A stretch of 36,694 bases of DNA. Origin: Verrucomicrobiales bacterium (lineage in GTDB: Bacteria > Verrucomicrobiota > Verrucomicrobiia > Methylacidiphilales > JAAUTS01). Where the stretch lies: contig JAISCS010000021.1 in NCBI GenBank assembly GCA_031265365.1, positions 1 through 36,694 on the forward strand, written 5' to 3'. The notes beneath the pieces are model-generated. The model was not told where the DNA came from, did not search any database, and saw only the letters and a program-made list of their open reading frames with translations. The position numbers and the translations under genes are program-made. Below are positions 7,432 through 14,996 of this stretch, one piece after another (position 1 is the first letter of the stretch; each line of letters opens with the position of its first letter).

Positions 7432-7842
7432 ATGGCGAAAGACTTGGGCATTAAGGAGAATGATTATTACGGTTTCGACACGCCGACCGCGGGGTCGGAC
7501 AACAAAAAGGAAGAGCGCATTATTTACCCAAACCTTGAATTGCGCGACGCGCAGATTGACGGCGCGGGCGCCGGTGAGGTGGACGAAGGGGACACGCTGA
7601 CGCTGACGGTGAAGGCGCGGGTGAGCATGAAGAAGTCCGAGGAGACTGACAAAAAGAAACGGCGCGAGTTGAAATTTGATGTGTTGGAAATCTCCGGCCT
7701 GAAAAAATCCGGCAAGGATGATGGCGGCGCTGGCAAAGACGCTGACGGTGACGACGAGGACAGCGCGGTGAAAAAACGCCGGCGCGGGGAGAAGAAGGTC
7801 ATCGGGTTCAAGGAGTCATTGGGAGAGAAGGAGGCAGGGTAA
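7432..7842 (+). CDS. Small charged head-region protein, 136 aa
   Basis: This gene lies between terminase and portal. A beta-rich N-terminal half (YPNLELRDAQI, DTLTLTVKARVSM, KFDVLEISGL) is followed by a strongly charged, low-complexity tail (DDGGAGKDADGDDEDSAVKK, KKRRRGEKK). Small proteins of this layout next to portal genes in other phages can be capsid-stabilising or head-completion proteins, but I cannot assign a family. ATG 7432 has AAGGAAGG a few bases ahead, so the upstream track start at 7273, which runs through repeat B1 and P2, is rejected. Confidence 0.7.
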   Translation: MAKDLGIKENDYYGFDTPTAGSDNKKEERIIYPNLELRDAQIDGAGAGEVDEGDTLTLTVKARVSMKKSEETDKKKRRELKFDVLEISGLKKSGKDDGGAGKDADGDDEDSAVKKRRRGEKKVIGFKESLGEKEAG

Positions 7843-8008
7843 AATTCCAAACTGCAAACTTCAAACTCCAATTAAATCCCAATGAACACAAAACTTCAAA
7901 AAATCAAAACAAGGCGCGAGACCGGCGGGTTTGGGATTTTTGATTTTGGAAGTTGGAATTTAATTGGATTTTGAAGTTTGAAATTTGGAATTTGGAGCGC
8001 AGCGACCT
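7843..8008 (+). repeat. Repeat A3: hairpin repeat before portal gene
   Basis: This is a third complete family A copy, with left arm CCAAACTGCAAACTTCAAAC, a central ACCGGCGGGT and right arm TTTGAAATTTGGAATTTGG. The tail GGAGCGCAGCGACCT precedes the portal ATG, again with GGAG 11 bases away. Confidence 0.85.
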
Positions 8009-10141
8009 ATGGATCCGGTACTGGCACGGCGGTTGGAGAATGACGAGGGCTTTCGCAAGAAAATCCGCGACCTGGCGGACAATTATATCAAGCTGGGGAA
8101 GACCGCGACCGAGGCGCATTTTTACGAGTTTGACGAGGCGCTGGATTTGTACAACTGCCTGGCCTCGCTGTCGCGCAATGACATGGAGCGGCTGGACAAG
8201 GGCAGTCCGCGCCGCTACATCCTGCCGATGAGCGCGACGCAGGCGGCGACGGCGGTGGCGTTCCTGGCCGGCGTGTTGTTCGGGGAGAACAAGCCGCACA
8301 AGGTCGAGGCGCGCAATCCGGGGGACACGCAACAGTCCGACATGATGAACATGTTGTTGCGCTGGAACGCGGAGCAGCAGCCGTTTTACCTGCTGGGCCA
8401 TGCCTGGTGTCTGGACGCCTGGCTGCATAATCGCGGCATCCTGTATGAGAACTGGCAGCGGATTTACGATGTGACCATCGAGCCGGTGGAGATGGAAGAC
8501 CCGGAGGAGACGGAGACGGTTCAGGTGCCGATGATTAACGGCCTGAAGCCGGACGGGGTGCTGAACGCCATGCTGCCGACGCGGTCGGTGACGCGCCCGA
8601 AACGCTATCAGCGGTTTAAGAAACAACGCACGGTCAGCGGCGGTTACACGCGCATGACCAACGTCGCGCCCTACGATTTTATTGCCGACCCGACGCTGCC
8701 GCTCTACCGGATGAACGAGGGGCGGTTTGCCGGGCACCGGATGGAGGTGCCGTGGCTGGAGTTGGAGCGGCGCAGCAAGCTGGCGCCGACCGACAGCGAG
8801 TATGTCTCGCCGCGCGCGGTGGAGGAATTGAAGAAGGGCAAGGGCGCGCGGGACGGCATCGGCGGGGTGCCGATACCGACCACCATCAGTCCGCCGGCGG
8901 AGCGGCGCGCCGAGGCGGACGGCATGGTGACGGCGACGGCGTTCGCGCGCGAGCGGCGGGTGACGCTGGGCGGCGCGGCGGTCAACGCCGCGGACAAGCA
9001 CGACGGCGGGCCGGTGGAGTTGTGGGTGTTGCGGGTGCGCATCGCGCCCGCCGACTATGACCTTTACGAGGGGGACACGGACAAAAACGTGTGGGAGATT
9101 TTATTGGCGGGCAGCGAGGTGTTGTCGGTCAACGAAGACACCTACCTGCACGACGAGTTCCCGTACATGGTGGGCGAGGCGCGGCCCAATTTGCACACGC
9201 AGTTCAGCCCGTCGTGGCAGATGATTATCAAGCCGCTGCAAGACCATGTGGACTATTTGAAGACGCGCCACGAGGACGCGCTGAGCCGGTCGGTGGGCAA
9301 CGTGTTCATCGGCGACCCGACGCTGGTGGACTTTGACGACTTTTTCAATCCCGAAACCGAGGGACAAGTGCTGGCGTTGAAGAAGCCGCTGGAGCCGGGG
9401 CAGCGGTTGGGCGACGTCATCAGCCAGATACCGGTGAGCGATTTGACCGGCGATTTCTGGCGCGACCTGAACATGGTGCAAAACGTCGCGGAGAACACCA
9501 CCGCCGCCAACAACGTCATCCAGGGCGAGCTGACCAAGAACACCACGGCGACGGCGAACGCGGCGGCGCAGAAATTCGGCACGGGGCGGCTGATGAGCGT
9601 GGCGCGGGTGCTGGAGGTGCAGGGGCCGTTCCGCCAGACGCGGCGGCTGATGATGAATTTCCAGGAGTTCGCGCCGGACGAGATGATTTTGCGGCTGGAC
9701 AGCGACAACATGGAGTTCCGCGACCAGTTCCAGGGGCAGAGCGGCGCGCTGACCATCACGCGCTCCGCCATTCAGGGGCAGTTTGACGTGGTGCCGCTGG
9801 ACTTGACGCTGCCCGGCTCGGACATGCTGGCGGTGGACGCGCTGACGAAGTTGATGGAAGCCTCGCAATGGCTGCCGCAGTTGTTCGACGACACGGTGCC
9901 GGGGAATTTGAATTTGAAGAGCATCGCCAAGTTTACCGCGAAGAAAGCGGGGGCGCCGGTGGACAATTTCATCGTCACCGAGGAACAGGCGCAGAAGAAC
10001 GTGCTGGCGCGGATGCGGTCGGCGATGGCGCAACTGCCGCCGGTGGCGGCGGGCGGCGGGATGCCACTGCCGGCGGAGCCGCCGCCGCCCGCGCCAGACC
10101 CGACGCAACCGGTGGGGCCAGGGGCGGCGCGGGTGGGATAA
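8009..10141 (+). CDS. Portal protein
   Basis: The 710-residue product sits where the portal is expected, between terminase and scaffold. Portals form the dodecameric ring through which DNA enters and leaves the head. The N-terminal part (DEALDLYNCLASLSRNDMER, LPMSATQAATAVAFLAGVLFG) and the central helix-rich part (DHVDYLKTRHEDALSRSVGN, VQNVAENTTAANNVIQGELT) resemble large podovirus-type portals. The C-terminus ends in a Pro/Ala-rich tail (PLPAEPPPPAPDPTQPVG). ATG 8009 is preferred to the track's 7985 because repeat A3 supplies the Shine-Dalgarno. Size and synteny support the call; there is no single catalytic motif to cite. Confidence 0.85.
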   Translation: MDPVLARRLENDEGFRKKIRDLADNYIKLGKTATEAHFYEFDEALDLYNCLASLSRNDMERLDKGSPRRYILPMSATQAATAVAFLAGVLFGENKPHKVEARNPGDTQQSDMMNMLLRWNAEQQPFYLLGHAWCLDAWLHNRGILYENWQRIYDVTIEPVEMEDPEETETVQVPMINGLKPDGVLNAMLPTRSVTRPKRYQRFKKQRTVSGGYTRMTNVAPYDFIADPTLPLYRMNEGRFAGHRMEVPWLELERRSKLAPTDSEYVSPRAVEELKKGKGARDGIGGVPIPTTISPPAERRAEADGMVTATAFARERRVTLGGAAVNAADKHDGGPVELWVLRVRIAPADYDLYEGDTDKNVWEILLAGSEVLSVNEDTYLHDEFPYMVGEARPNLHTQFSPSWQMIIKPLQDHVDYLKTRHEDALSRSVGNVFIGDPTLVDFDDFFNPETEGQVLALKKPLEPGQRLGDVISQIPVSDLTGDFWRDLNMVQNVAENTTAANNVIQGELTKNTTATANAAAQKFGTGRLMSVARVLEVQGPFRQTRRLMMNFQEFAPDEMILRLDSDNMEFRDQFQGQSGALTITRSAIQGQFDVVPLDLTLPGSDMLAVDALTKLMEASQWLPQLFDDTVPGNLNLKSIAKFTAKKAGAPVDNFIVTEEQAQKNVLARMRSAMAQLPPVAAGGGMPLPAEPPPPAPDPTQPVGPGAARVG

Positions 10142-10149
10142 TTAACCGC

Positions 10150-10230
10150 ATTTTGAAATTTGGTTTTTTTGACCTTGGAATTTATTTGGTGTTTGGAATT
10201 TGAATTTTGGAATTTGGAGCGTAGCGACTT
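10150..10230 (+). repeat. Repeat A4, right arm only
   Basis: Only the right half of family A is present (GGAATTTATTTGGTGTTTGG ... AATTTGGAGCGTAGCGACTT), ending 11 bases after GGAG at ATG 10231. The matching left arm lies on the other side of the next gene (10528-10568), so the gene sits between the two half-elements. Confidence 0.75.
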
Positions 10231-10527
10231 ATGGGCAGTAACATTGAGGAATACCGGCGCAATGAGCGGTGTGGCGCGGACGCGCTGCCGGATGTCAGCG
10301 TCAGCCTGGAGGCGGCGACGGGGTTGACGTTGGCGGATTTGCGGCGGGAATTGGAACTTTGGCGCGGGGCGCGGATGCGCAAGGTGCTCGCGTGGCTGAT
10401 TCTCAAGCGGGCACGGGAGAAGACGGCGGCGCTGCTGGACGTTAAGCCGGAAGAGTTGGTGGCGCGGCAGCAGGAAATCAGGGCGCTGCGGGAGGTGTTG
10501 CCGCTGGTGGATAAACCGACACTGTGA
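10231..10527 (+). CDS. Hypothetical protein, 98 aa
   Basis: The product is mostly helical and charged (LTLADLRRELELWRGARMRK, LILKRAREKTAALL, then VARQQEIRALREVL). No family is recognised. It lies between portal and scaffold in a head operon, so a minor head or assembly role is plausible. The start follows the GGAG of half-repeat A4. The gene is bracketed by a right arm and a left arm of repeat A, unlike any other gene here. Confidence 0.65.
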   Translation: MGSNIEEYRRNERCGADALPDVSVSLEAATGLTLADLRRELELWRGARMRKVLAWLILKRAREKTAALLDVKPEELVARQQEIRALREVLPLVDKPTL

Positions 10528-10568
10528 AAAATTCCAAATTTCAAGCTCCAAAATCCAAATAATTTTTT
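10528..10568 (+). repeat. Repeat A left arm after the 98-aa gene
   Basis: AATTCCAAATTTCAAGCTCC follows the TGA directly and is the left arm of family A without its right arm. It is followed by an A-rich leader holding AGAGGAAC, the ribosome binding site of the scaffold gene. Confidence 0.7.
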
Positions 10569-10612
10569 AATAACCAAAGCAGAAAAATAGAAAATAAAAG
10601 CAGAGGAACAAT

Positions 10613-11905
10613 ATGGCAGAACCTATTATTAATCCAAATCCCGCGCCGGCACCGGCGGCGGCTCCGTCAAATCCAACCCCCGCGCCGGCAACACCGCCGG
10701 CCGCGCCAGCGCCGGCGGCGCCGGCCGCGCCGAAGGGGGACGCGCCATCGGTCAGCGAGATGCTGGGGCTGGGCAAAGGCAGCACGGTCAGCGGCGCGTT
10801 GCACCGCGCCACGCGCGAGTTGCAGCAGCGCCACAATCCGCATTTGCCGTCCGAGTTGCAGGCGCCGGATGATAAACCGGCGGGCCAGCCGAGCGCCGCG
10901 CCACGCGAGGTCAAGGCGGATGAGCCGCCCGCCGGCACGCCGCCGCCGGTGACGCCGGCGCCGCAACCGGCGGAGCCGGCCGCTGACGGTCAGCCGCCGA
11001 AACCCGCCGAGCCGCCCGCGCCGCCGGTCACGCCGCCGCCCGCGCCGAAGGTGAAGGTGGGCGAGGATGAATACACGCCGGAGGAATTGCAAAAGCTGGT
11101 GACCGCCGCGAAACCCGCCGGCCAGCAACCGCCCGCGTCCCCTGCCCAGCCGGAAGCGGCGAAACCGGCCACGCCGCAGGGACCGACCCCGGAGGAGTTG
11201 GCGGAGTTTCAAAAACAGTTTAACGCGAACCGCGAGAAGTTTATCAACGACCATTTGCCGCGCGTGGGCCAATATCTGGAGAGCGCCGTCAGCGAGACGG
11301 ACATGGAGGTCATCGCCAACGGCGGGGCGGAAGGGGTGGCCAAGCTGCGGGAAATTCTTGGCAAGAGCGTGTTGAACGCGGTGGTGCTGGCGCGCCAGGC
11401 GGCGTTCACCGACCTCACGCCGCAAATCCGCCAAATCGCCGCGCAGTTGCGGCCGCTGGCCGAGGAGCGGCAGCAACAGCGGCAGCAACAGGCGCGGCAG
11501 GAGGCGGAGGTTGAGTTTGCGAAAACTTATCCGCACCTGGAAAAACAACTGCCGCTGGCCAATCAAATCGCCGATGCCATTTTCCAGCAACACCCCGACT
11601 GGGCGGCGCAAGCGTCCCGCGCGGATTTGTTCAAAGAGGTGGCGCGGCAGATGGAGCGGTTTGGTTTCACGGCGGCGCCCGCCGCGCCGCAAAAGGTCAG
11701 CGTCAACGGACGGGAATACACGGTGGAAGAACTCGCCGCGCTAATCCCCGGCGTGACCCCGCCGCCCGCCGCGCCCGTGCCGCCAGCGCCGGCGGCGCCA
11801 CCGATGCCGCCGCCGCCCGCCGGCAACTTCCCCGGCGTGATGGGCGGCGCGCCGGCGGCCAAGGGGCGCAACCCCATCGTGGCCGCGACCCTGGGCATCC
11901 GCTGA
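10613..11905 (+). CDS. Probable scaffolding protein
   Basis: Between portal and major capsid protein lies a 430-residue, Pro/Ala-rich, charged protein with no cysteine-rich or enzymatic motif, as expected of a phage scaffold that guides procapsid assembly. The N-terminal 160 residues are low-complexity. Two related short motifs appear, KVGEDEYTPEELQKLV near residue 145 and VNGREYTVEELAAL near 363, suggesting a repeated small module. The central part (LAEERQQQRQQQARQEAEVE) is a strong coiled-coil candidate. The C-terminus is again Pro/Ala/Gly-rich and ends NPIVAATLGIR. Assignment is by position and composition. Confidence 0.75.
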   Translation: MAEPIINPNPAPAPAAAPSNPTPAPATPPAAPAPAAPAAPKGDAPSVSEMLGLGKGSTVSGALHRATRELQQRHNPHLPSELQAPDDKPAGQPSAAPREVKADEPPAGTPPPVTPAPQPAEPAADGQPPKPAEPPAPPVTPPPAPKVKVGEDEYTPEELQKLVTAAKPAGQQPPASPAQPEAAKPATPQGPTPEELAEFQKQFNANREKFINDHLPRVGQYLESAVSETDMEVIANGGAEGVAKLREILGKSVLNAVVLARQAAFTDLTPQIRQIAAQLRPLAEERQQQRQQQARQEAEVEFAKTYPHLEKQLPLANQIADAIFQQHPDWAAQASRADLFKEVARQMERFGFTAAPAAPQKVSVNGREYTVEELAALIPGVTPPPAAPVPPAPAAPPMPPPPAGNFPGVMGGAPAAKGRNPIVAATLGIR

Positions 11906-11906
11906 C

Positions 11907-12134
11907 ATGAATGGCACGGAAAAATTTTCCAAAGTATTACGCTCGTTCTATGTGGACGAGGGGCAATACCGCGAGTTGGAGCGTCTGGCCGCCGACACTG
12001 ACGTGAGCGTCGGCAGTTTGGTGCGCAAGGGGGTGGCGGCGGTGTTGGGGGGAAAGCTCAAAACGCAAAGCTCAAAGCTCAAAACCACAACGCAAAATTC
12101 AAAATTGGCTGGCGCCGGTGGCCGGCGCCGCTGA
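11907..12134 (+). CDS. Small ribbon-helix-helix-like protein with repeat-encoded tail
   Basis: Residues 10-50 (RSFYVDEGQYRELERLA, then VSVGSLVRKGVAAVLGG) read as a strand followed by two helices, the ribbon-helix-helix pattern of small DNA-binding proteins. The last 25 residues (KLKTQSSKLKTTTQNSKLAG and GGRRR) are encoded entirely by intergenic repeat B2, including the stop codon. The gene begins one base after the scaffold stop. It may be a regulator acting at the P3 promoter just downstream; that is inference. Truncation followed by read-through into the repeat is another explanation for its tail. Confidence 0.55.
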   Translation: MNGTEKFSKVLRSFYVDEGQYRELERLAADTDVSVGSLVRKGVAAVLGGKLKTQSSKLKTTTQNSKLAGAGGRRR

Positions 12135-12172
12135 TGAGGCTGCAACTTTGAATTTTGACTTTTGAACTTTGC
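12055..12172 (+). repeat. Repeat B2 (both arms)
   Basis: The left arm with AAAGCTCAAAGCTCAAAACC, the core TTGGCTGGCGCCGGTGGCCG and the right arm TTTGAATTTTGACTTTTGAA make this the most complete family B copy. Its 5' half is translated as the tail of the RHH-like protein, and its 3' end supplies the TTGCGT used as the -35 of P3. Confidence 0.75.
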
Positions 12173-12198
12173 GTTAAACCCATATACAACATGTATAT
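12169..12198 (+). promoter_or_regulatory. Promoter/operator P3 upstream of the capsid gene
   Basis: TTGCGT (12169-12174), a 17-base spacer and TGTATA (12192-12197) form a promoter-like pair, with palindrome ATACAACATGTATAT at 12184-12198. A strong dedicated promoter before the major capsid gene is expected in phages. The leader beyond it carries a small hairpin, TTGCCGTTCGGCAA. Confidence 0.55.
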
Positions 12199-12276
12199 AT
12201 CTCCATAATTGCCGTTCGGCAAGTTTGGCGGGAAACTCTTCGGCGTGATAAACGACGGGGAGAAAGACATGGTTTT

Positions 12277-13494
12277 ATGGCAGTGGTCAGCGGTATTTTG
12301 ACGACAACGAACACGGACAATCAGGATTTGGTCGGCGAGTGGCAATCCGGCATCCTGGTCCGCACGGGGGGTAACCAGGACCTCGGCGCGGTGTTGTTCC
12401 CGATTTTAACCAAGCTGGGCGTGGAGGTGGCGGACAGCCATTTGTTCAACTGGTTCGAGCGCTGGCCGACCAAGGCCAATTTCAACGCCCCCGCCGCCGC
12501 CGTTGTCGGCGCGACGACCCTCAATTTCAACGACGGCCAGACGCCGCCCACCGACCTCGCGCCGTTGCTGTCCAAGGGCACCGTGCTCCGCAACACGCGG
12601 ACGGGCGAGTATATCATCGTCACCGCCGACCCGGCCGGCGCCGACGTCACCGTGACGCGCGGCGCGCTGGGCACGACCGCCGCCGCGGTGACCGCGGGCG
12701 ACAACTGGGCGTTGGTGACCCGGTCCAGCGGCGAGGACGGCTCCATCCGGCGCGCGTCCTACGAGAACCCGCTGGTGCTGACCAATTACCTGCAACGCTT
12801 CGACCAGACGGTGCGACTGAGCGACTTGCTCAAGGGCAACCGGCTGCGCTCCGATGACAAGGGGGCGCTGTTCGAGCGCCGCCTGCAAGCCGCCGAGCGG
12901 ATTTGCAAGGACATCGAACTGGCCTTCTTCGACGGCAAACGCAACGCGGTGACCACGGCGGATGGGACGATGTACCTCACCGGCGGCGTCCGCGACGCCG
13001 TGCAGAGCACCGCGCCAGACAACCTCATCAGCGGTGACGCCACCGACAAGAGCATCGCCATCGGCGACTTCAACGCGTGGCTGGAAAACGTGATGCTCAA
13101 CGGCACGCAGAACAAAATCATTTATTGCGGGCCGAAGTTCTACAGCGCCATCTCGCACCTCGCCAACAGCGCGGAGGCGGGCTTCCGCATCGTCGGGCCG
13201 CTGGAAACCCTGTGGGGCATGCACATCCAGACCATCAAGACGCCGCATGGGGACATTGACCTGTGCCTGCACCCGATGTTCAAGGAGATGCCGTCGCATC
13301 ACAGTTCCGCCTACATCCTCGACCTCGGCTTGGTCGTGCAGAAGACGATGGACAAGCTGGAACTCATCGGCAACTGCGAGAACCCGGAAAAATTCGGCAC
13401 CGCCGAGAACTACCGCGCGATATTGGGCCTGAAGCTCAAGAACCCGACGGCGTTCGGCGTGGCGGACAACATCAGCGTGATTCTGCCGGCGTGA
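12277..13494 (+). CDS. Major capsid protein, SU10-like family (DUF5309)
   Basis: The 405-residue product is the main shell subunit. Recognisable family stretches include RASYENPLVLTNYLQ, FERRLQAAERICKDIELAFF, KIIYCGPKFYSAISHLA, GMHIQTIKTPHGDIDLCLHP and the end VQKTMDKLELIGNCENPEKF, matching the SU10-like HK97-fold capsid family. Residues about 75-150 hold an inserted beta-rich domain (GATTLNFNDGQ ... AVTAGDNWALVTR), probably a surface domain. Start ATG 12277 has a Shine-Dalgarno (GGAG 12259-12262) that is rather distant and better spaced for a 10-codon out-of-frame ORF at 12269. Confidence 0.9.
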   Translation: MAVVSGILTTTNTDNQDLVGEWQSGILVRTGGNQDLGAVLFPILTKLGVEVADSHLFNWFERWPTKANFNAPAAAVVGATTLNFNDGQTPPTDLAPLLSKGTVLRNTRTGEYIIVTADPAGADVTVTRGALGTTAAAVTAGDNWALVTRSSGEDGSIRRASYENPLVLTNYLQRFDQTVRLSDLLKGNRLRSDDKGALFERRLQAAERICKDIELAFFDGKRNAVTTADGTMYLTGGVRDAVQSTAPDNLISGDATDKSIAIGDFNAWLENVMLNGTQNKIIYCGPKFYSAISHLANSAEAGFRIVGPLETLWGMHIQTIKTPHGDIDLCLHPMFKEMPSHHSSAYILDLGLVVQKTMDKLELIGNCENPEKFGTAENYRAILGLKLKNPTAFGVADNISVILPA

Positions 13495-13499
13495 GGATT

Positions 13500-13533
13500 A
13501 AACGCTGAGGCGCGGAGACGCGGAGATTTTTTG
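13500..13533 (+). repeat. Family C repeat after the capsid gene
   Basis: CGCTGAGGCGCGGAGACGCG followed by GAGATTTTTTGAG is a copy of the GCGGAGACGCGGAG element found three more times in the window. Confidence 0.6.
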
Positions 13534-13563
13534 AGTTGAACAACGGAAGAGGAAAAAATTTTT

Positions 13564-13881
13564 ATGGCCACTAAAAAAAAATCTGTCATCCCAGAAAACA
13601 CCACCAAGGCGCCGGCGGTCATCCCCGCCGGCGCCGCTACCCCGCCGCCGCTGCAGGTGGTGGACGTGGGCGAGGCGCAACAGACGGGGCAGGACCCCGC
13701 CAAGCCGGAGCCGACGGCCCAGGTGTTCCGCTTCATCAAGAATTTCAACCCCCTGAAACCGGTCGCGCTGCCTGACGGCAAGGTGATTGTGTTCCAGGAC
13801 AACCGTTACGCCACCACTGACGCCAAGGAAGCGGCGGCGCTGCGCCAGGTGGCGGGGCGGCATGGCATCGTCGAGGGTTGA
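13564..13881 (+). CDS. Hypothetical structural protein, 105 aa
   Basis: The N-terminal half is a Lys/Ala/Pro-rich linker (MATKKKSVIPENTTKAPAV). The C-terminal half is compact (FRFIKNFNPLKPVALPDGK, VFQDNRYATTDAKEAAALR, VAGRHGIVE), a layout seen in small proteins after phage capsid genes that may decorate or join the head. No named family is recognised. The ribosome binding site is GAAGAGGAAAA upstream of ATG 13564. Confidence 0.7.
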   Translation: MATKKKSVIPENTTKAPAVIPAGAATPPPLQVVDVGEAQQTGQDPAKPEPTAQVFRFIKNFNPLKPVALPDGKVIVFQDNRYATTDAKEAAALRQVAGRHGIVEG

Positions 13882-13883
13882 GG

Positions 13884-13912
13884 TTCGCGCGGAGACGTGG
13901 AGAGAGTTTTTT
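13884..13912 (+). repeat. Degenerate family C repeat
   Basis: TCGCGCGGAGACGTGGAGAG followed by a T-run is a shorter copy of the family C element, again directly after a stop codon and before the next ribosome binding site. Confidence 0.5.
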
Positions 13913-13935
13913 TGGGTAAAACGAAGGATAAAATT

Positions 13936-14103
13936 ATGAGCGAGAAAAAAGCGAAGAAGATACAGAATTTGGGCGTGGTCGATGGTGACAAGCTCGGCAA
14001 AATGATTGGTTTTCCGCGCGGCCAGAAGGCGAAGCCGACCAACGACTATGACACCTCGCCGGAGAAACGCGGCAAGGCGCCGAACACCAGCGCGGTGAAG
14101 TGA
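13936..14103 (+). CDS. Small basic hypothetical protein, 55 aa
   Basis: I start at ATG 13936, which has AAGGA upstream, not at the track's 13897, which runs through repeat sequence. The product is lysine-rich and mostly disordered in appearance (MSEKKAKKIQNLGVVDGDKL, FPRGQKAKPTNDYDTSPEKR). No family is recognised. Its place in the head operon suggests a minor virion or assembly protein. Confidence 0.6.
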   Translation: MSEKKAKKIQNLGVVDGDKLGKMIGFPRGQKAKPTNDYDTSPEKRGKAPNTSAVK

Positions 14104-14166
14104 AATTGATAATTGATGATTGAAAATTGATTATTGCAATTATCAATATTCAATTATCAATCGAAA
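14104..14166. repeat. Repeat E1: AT-rich inverted repeat
   Basis: TTGATAATTGATGATTGAAA and a downstream ATTATCAATATTCAATTATC pair imperfectly around TTGCAA. A related element lies at 15890-15966, and a translated relative occurs in the replication initiator gene (1738-1769). Confidence 0.65.
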
Positions 14167-14171
14167 ATTTC

Positions 14172-14258
14172 TCCGCCCGGTATGCACCCGTCAAACCGGG
14201 CGGATAAAGGCAACGCCTGACGTGGCCGTCCGGCGTTGTTTTGTTGACGGGCAGGAGG
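14172..14258 (+). ncRNA. Candidate cis-regulatory RNA with pseudoknot before the adaptor gene
   Basis: Three helices can be drawn by eye. Helix 1 pairs TCCGCCCGG (14172-14180) with CCGGGCGGA (14196-14204). A second hairpin pairs CAACGCC (14211-14217) with GGCGTTG (14232-14238) and extends inward with GACG/CGTC. The loop of helix 1 contains CCCGTCAA (14187-14194), the exact complement of TTGACGGG (14244-14251), which lies just before the AGGAGG ribosome binding site (14253-14258). The second hairpin is followed by TTTT, so terminator activity is also possible. The structure is predicted, not tested, and I do not recognise it as a named RNA. Confidence 0.5.
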
Positions 14259-14262
14259 CGGC

Positions 14263-14898
14263 ATGAACCTTGGGCAACTGACGCGGGCGCTGGAAATCGG
14301 GGTGATGCGCAAAGACCTCGCCGCCGAATACCAGAACTACATCAACACCGCCCTGCGCGAGATTCAGGCGCAATACACCTTTACCTGCATGGCGCATCAG
14401 GAAAACCTGACGTGGCGGGCGGGCAATGTGTGGGTGGCGCTGCCTTACGATTTCAAGGAATTGCAAAAGGGGCGCGGGCAAATCGAGGTGTGCGGGCGTC
14501 CGGTGGACGTGACCAATCGCGCCATGTTGAAGCGCCTCGGCCTGCGTTACGGGCGCTGGCGGACGCCGGGGCTGACGCGGGCGCCGGCGTTCGCGTGCTG
14601 GCTGGAATTTCAAAACGGCGAGCCGGTGGTGCGGACGCAACATCCAATGGGCGAGGACGCGCCGGTGACGGTGTTCTACTATCGCTACCTGCCGCCGCTG
14701 GCCAAGGCCACCGACGAGAACGCGCTGACGCGGGAGTTCCCGCTGCTGGTGTTGAACCGCGCCAAGGCGGGCCTGTTCGCGCTGATTAACGACGACGAGC
14801 GCGCGGGGGTGGCGCTGCAATTGTTTGAAAAAGACTTCCGCCACGCGCAGCACACGGATGAGTTGCGGCGGATTGGCGGGGTGCGGACGCAGACTTGA
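14263..14898 (+). CDS. Head-tail adaptor protein
   Basis: The 211-residue product begins with a helical segment (LAAEYQNYINTALREIQAQY), followed by TFTCM, WVALPYDFKELQKG, a beta-rich middle, VFYYRYLPPLAKATDENALT and a C-terminal helix region (FPLLVLNRAKAGLFALINDD). This order is characteristic of adaptor (gp4/gp11-like) proteins that attach the short tail to the portal in podovirus-like phages. AGGAGG five bases before ATG 14263 is the strongest Shine-Dalgarno in the head/tail region. The start follows the pseudoknot candidate directly, so its translation may be controlled. Confidence 0.75.
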   Translation: MNLGQLTRALEIGVMRKDLAAEYQNYINTALREIQAQYTFTCMAHQENLTWRAGNVWVALPYDFKELQKGRGQIEVCGRPVDVTNRAMLKRLGLRYGRWRTPGLTRAPAFACWLEFQNGEPVVRTQHPMGEDAPVTVFYYRYLPPLAKATDENALTREFPLLVLNRAKAGLFALINDDERAGVALQLFEKDFRHAQHTDELRRIGGVRTQT

Positions 14899-14996
14899 GG
14901 AAAGGCAAAGTGCAAAATGCAAAAAGCAAAATTGCAATGCAAAATTCAAAATTGGCTGGCGCAGGAGGCCGGCGCCACTGGTGGGTTTTGCGTTAA
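14899..14996 (+). repeat. Repeat B3
   Basis: This third family B copy (GTGCAAAATGCAAAAAGCAA, core TTGGCTGGCGCAGGAGGCCG) ends with TTTTGCGTTAAAC as B2 does. Unlike B1 and B2 it is not followed by the ATAC-N5-GTAT palindrome. Confidence 0.75.

Noticed and set aside
7904-9001. 365-aa reverse-strand ORF opposite the portal gene
   Set aside because: It has shadow composition (Arg/His/Val-rich), and repeat A3 is part of its length.
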